Notes under the pieces: generated by a model
The model's input: only the letters and a program-made list of their open reading frames with translations
Database searches by the model: none
Told to the model about the DNA's origin: nothing
Assembly: GCA_030037185.1 (NCBI GenBank)
Contig: JASHRR010000406.1
Location: 1-8,324, forward strand
Length of the DNA stretch: 8,324 bases
From: Xanthobacteraceae bacterium
GTDB lineage: Bacteria; Pseudomonadota; Alphaproteobacteria; Rhizobiales; Xanthobacteraceae
Reading direction: 5' to 3'
Part shown: in pieces, positions 6,190-8,324 of the stretch
Layout of the letters: each line of letters starts with the position of its first letter
How positions within the stretch are numbered: the stretch's first letter is position 1
Position numbers and translations under genes: made by a program

Positions 6190-7233
6190 ATGGTTTTGCG
6201 CTCAATCCGGCTGGCGGCGTTCGCTTTCACCCTCGCCCCTTGTCTGCTCGCGTCGGCGGCAGCGGAGGAAACCGTCCACATCGGGATCGCCCGCTCGGTC
6301 TCAAACGGGGCCGAACTGATCGCGATCGAGAAAGGCTATTTCCGCGAAGCCGGCATCAAGGTCGAGATCGACGATATCGACACCTCGGCAAATACCATGG
6401 CGCTGCTCGCCACCAATCGCCTGCAGGTGATCGCCGGCGGCGTCTCGGCCGGCTATTTCAACGCGATCGAGAAGGGCCTTCCGATCATCATCATCGCGGA
6501 TCGGGTGTCGACGCCGATCGGCCACAACCTGATGCTGCGGCCCGATCTCAAGGACAAGATCACAAGCCTCGCCCAACTCAAGGGCAAGGTGATCGGCAGC
6601 AACGGCGCCGGCTCGGTGTCGACTTACGAAGTCGGCAAGATGCTGGAGACGGCAGGCATCGCCATTGCCGACGTCGACGTGAAGATTTTTCCATTCACTC
6701 AGATGCCGGTTGCCTTCGCCAACAAGGCGATCGACGCCGGCATCGTGATCCCGCCGTTCGTGTCAGAGTTCCTCGAGCAGGGGATTGCGGTCGGCTTTGC
6801 GGCGCCCGATCTGCTTGTCAAGCCGAGCCCCATGACGATCGCCGTGATCATGGTCAATTCCGACTGGGCGATGAAAAACACCACATTGCTGCGCAACTAC
6901 TACACGGCCTACCTGCGCGGCGTGCGCGACTACTGCGACGCCTATCATGGCGCACCGGTGAAGGAGCAGATTATCGCGGCGCTGATCCGTCATGGCTCCG
7001 AGCGGCGCCCGGAACTGCTGTACAAATATCCTTGGCCGGCACGCAGTCCGAACGGCCGCATCAATATCGCCAGCATGCTCGACATGCAGGACTGGTTCGT
7101 CAAGAACGGCTACGCACACGCCAAATTCCCGCCTGAGCGCCTGGTCGACCTGAGCTATGCGGATTTTGCGGTTCAAAAGCTTGGGCCATTTGTTCCTGCC
7201 AACAAGGATTCCAAGCTCGAAGGTTGCCGCTGA
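6190..7233 (+). CDS. ABC importer periplasmic binding protein, NMT1/SsuA/TauA-like
   Basis: Captures a small solute in the periplasm and delivers it to the permease encoded downstream. The 347-residue precursor starts with a Sec signal peptide: arginines at 4 and 7, a hydrophobic core at 8-21, and ASAAA with likely cleavage after A25. The only early Cys (C18) follows LAP, which is not a proper lipobox, so the protein is probably soluble. Mature features typical of the family are IAIEKGYFREAGIKVE (44-59), the TSANTMALLATNRLQV segment (65-80), LAQLKGKVIG (127-136) and VNSDWA (222-227). I chose ATG 6190 because GGGAGGAA precedes it and the signal peptide begins there; the open frame runs back to 6028, but that part is Arg/Pro-rich and unlike a secreted leader. 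Family members bind nitrate, sulfonates, taurine, pyrimidine precursors or aromatic acids such as phthalates. Context with a UbiD enzyme favours an aromatic or heteroaromatic acid, by inference only. Confidence 0.9.
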   Translation: MVLRSIRLAAFAFTLAPCLLASAAAEETVHIGIARSVSNGAELIAIEKGYFREAGIKVEIDDIDTSANTMALLATNRLQVIAGGVSAGYFNAIEKGLPIIIIADRVSTPIGHNLMLRPDLKDKITSLAQLKGKVIGSNGAGSVSTYEVGKMLETAGIAIADVDVKIFPFTQMPVAFANKAIDAGIVIPPFVSEFLEQGIAVGFAAPDLLVKPSPMTIAVIMVNSDWAMKNTTLLRNYYTAYLRGVRDYCDAYHGAPVKEQIIAALIRHGSERRPELLYKYPWPARSPNGRINIASMLDMQDWFVKNGYAHAKFPPERLVDLSYADFAVQKLGPFVPANKDSKLEGCR

Positions 7234-8027
7234 TGCAAAATCGGCGCGGCGCGACGATCGCTATTGCGGGCTTGCGCAAGGAATTTGGCGAGGGGCGAGA
7301 GCGCGTCGTTGCGCTCGACGGCATAAATCTCACCATCGCTGCGGGCGAATTCTGTTGCATCGTCGGGCCGAGCGGCTGTGGGAAATCCACGCTGTTGCGG
7401 ATTTTGGCGGGCCTCGAGCGCGCCACCAGCGGCGCCATCGATATCGACGCCAAAGGCTGGCCTGTCGCCAATGCCATGGTGTTCCAGGAGAGCGGACTGT
7501 TTCCCTGGATGAACATCGAGAAAAACGTTGGCTTCGGATTGATGACTCAAGGCATTGCCGCGACCGAAGCCGGCAAGCGCGTCGATGCGGCGCTGCGCCT
7601 CGTCGGCCTTAGCAAATTTCGTCATCACTATCCGCACCAGCTGTCCGGCGGCATGCGCCAGCGCGGCGCCATTGCTCGGGCGTTCGTGACCGACCCCGGT
7701 ATGCTCCTGATGGACGAGCCATTTGCGGCGCTTGACGCACAAAACCGCTTCATCCTCCAGGCCGAGTTGGTGCGCATCTGGGAGGAAACTGGCAAGACGG
7801 TGGTCTACATCACGCATTCGATCGAAGAGGCCCTGCTGCTCGGCGACCGCACCGTGGTGATGACGGCACAGCCGGGCCGCGTCAAAGAGATCATCGATAT
7901 TCCGTTCCGGCATCCGCGAAACATTATGGAGCTGTCGGCGACCGCCGAGTTTGGCGCGCTCAAGCTTGCGATATGGCGTATTCTGGAAGATGAGGTTATG
8001 CGCGCCAGGGCGGAGATCGACGGATGA
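7233..8027 (+). CDS. ABC importer ATP-binding protein, SsuB/TauB/NrtD-like
   Basis: Hydrolyses ATP to drive the importer on the cytoplasmic face of the inner membrane. The 264 residues contain every core motif: Walker A GPSGCGKST (45-53), Q-loop VFQESGLFPWM (83-93, Q85), signature LSGGM (137-141), Walker B MLLMDEPFAALD (157-168, catalytic E162), and switch histidine H195 in ITHSIEEA. The residue after LSGGMRQR is Gly where Val is usual in this subfamily, a minor change. I chose ATG 7233, whose A is the last base of the binding-protein stop (TGATG), a classic translational coupling. A TTG at 7224 is possible but less likely. The next gene overlaps by four bases. LFPWMN and the C-terminal PGRVKEIIDIPF segment match the nitrate/sulfonate/taurine group. 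Confidence 0.96.
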   Translation: MQNRRGATIAIAGLRKEFGEGRERVVALDGINLTIAAGEFCCIVGPSGCGKSTLLRILAGLERATSGAIDIDAKGWPVANAMVFQESGLFPWMNIEKNVGFGLMTQGIAATEAGKRVDAALRLVGLSKFRHHYPHQLSGGMRQRGAIARAFVTDPGMLLMDEPFAALDAQNRFILQAELVRIWEETGKTVVYITHSIEEALLLGDRTVVMTAQPGRVKEIIDIPFRHPRNIMELSATAEFGALKLAIWRILEDEVMRARAEIDG

Positions 8028-8324
8028 AGGAGCCATCGTCCAAGCTGAAGGAGCGCCTGCTCTCCCTCTCCTCGCCGATCGGATTGTTGGCGGTTTGGCA
8101 GATCCTGTTGGCGCTCGGCTTCGGCGATCGCCGCTTCGTGCCGGCGCCGAGCGACATCGCAGTGCGGTTCTGGGAACTCGCCGTAAGCGGCGAACTGGCC
8201 GGGCATACGGCGGTGACGCTGTGGCGGGTGCTTGCCGGTTTCGCCATCGGAGCCGTGCCGGCGGTCGCCATTGGCCTCTTAATGGCGATGTTCCGGCCGG
8301 CGCGGATTTTCTTCGACCCGTTGA
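8024..8324 (+). CDS. ABC importer permease, SsuC/TauC-like (N-terminal 100 residues, cut by window edge)
   Basis: Forms the inner-membrane channel of the importer. Only the first 100 residues are visible, about 40 percent of a typical 250-280-residue family member. A short charged N-terminus (MKEPSSKLKER) leads into a first membrane helix at about 17-33 (IGLLAVWQILLALGF). This is followed by the family segment FVPAPSDIAVRFWELAVSGEL (38-58), HTAVTLWRVLAGFAIG (61-76) and a second hydrophobic stretch to about residue 90, then RPARIFFDPL. This is the standard start of binding-protein-dependent permeases of the nitrate/sulfonate/taurine type. The start overlaps the ATPase stop in ATGA, so the three importer genes are translationally coupled. 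Confidence 0.93.
   Translation, partial: MKEPSSKLKERLLSLSSPIGLLAVWQILLALGFGDRRFVPAPSDIAVRFWELAVSGELAGHTAVTLWRVLAGFAIGAVPAVAIGLLMAMFRPARIFFDPL

Overview
The window looks like part of a high-GC alphaproteobacterial chromosome, most likely Bradyrhizobium or a close relative (Rhodopseudomonas, Afipia). This is inferred from the GC-rich codon use, the gene types and a short intergenic hairpin resembling repeats I remember from Bradyrhizobium genomes. No taxonomic marker gene is present. There is no rRNA, tRNA, CRISPR array, transposase or phage gene. All genes look metabolic.

The layout is two divergent arms around a 430-base intergenic region (3993-4422). The left arm reads on the minus strand: a HpaH/HpcG-type 2-oxo-hept-4-ene-1,7-dioate hydratase (3210-3992), a 160-base gap holding a hairpin repeat, a HpaI/HpcH-type class II pyruvate aldolase (2285-3049), and 8 bases later the large subunit of a molybdenum hydroxylase of the CoxL/xanthine dehydrogenase family (1-2276). 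The last gene's C-terminus runs off the left edge. The right arm reads on the plus strand: a UbiD-family prenylated-FMN decarboxylase (4423-5997), a 192-base gap, then an ABC importer of the nitrate/sulfonate/taurine type. The importer consists of a secreted binding protein (6190-7233), an ATPase (7233-8027, start overlapping the previous stop) and a permease (8024 onward, 4-base overlap, cut by the right edge).

Together the genes suggest uptake and breakdown of an aromatic or heteroaromatic carboxylate. The ABC system would import the acid, UbiD would remove (or add) a ring carboxyl, and the Mo enzyme would hydroxylate the ring or an aldehyde/CoA derivative. The hydratase and aldolase would finish a meta-cleavage pathway, giving pyruvate plus a semialdehyde. 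No ring-cleavage dioxygenase, isomerase, CoA ligase, UbiX or Mo-enzyme FAD/FeS subunit is inside the window, so the substrate cannot be named. Hydratase and aldolase roles are well supported by their catalytic residues. The pathway as a whole is inference.

The best candidates for something new are: the combination of UbiD, a non-CO-dehydrogenase CoxL homologue, and the HpaH/HpaI pair with a dedicated importer; a cluster of dyad-symmetric sequences just upstream of the UbiD gene; and a perfect 23-base palindrome inside the hydratase gene.
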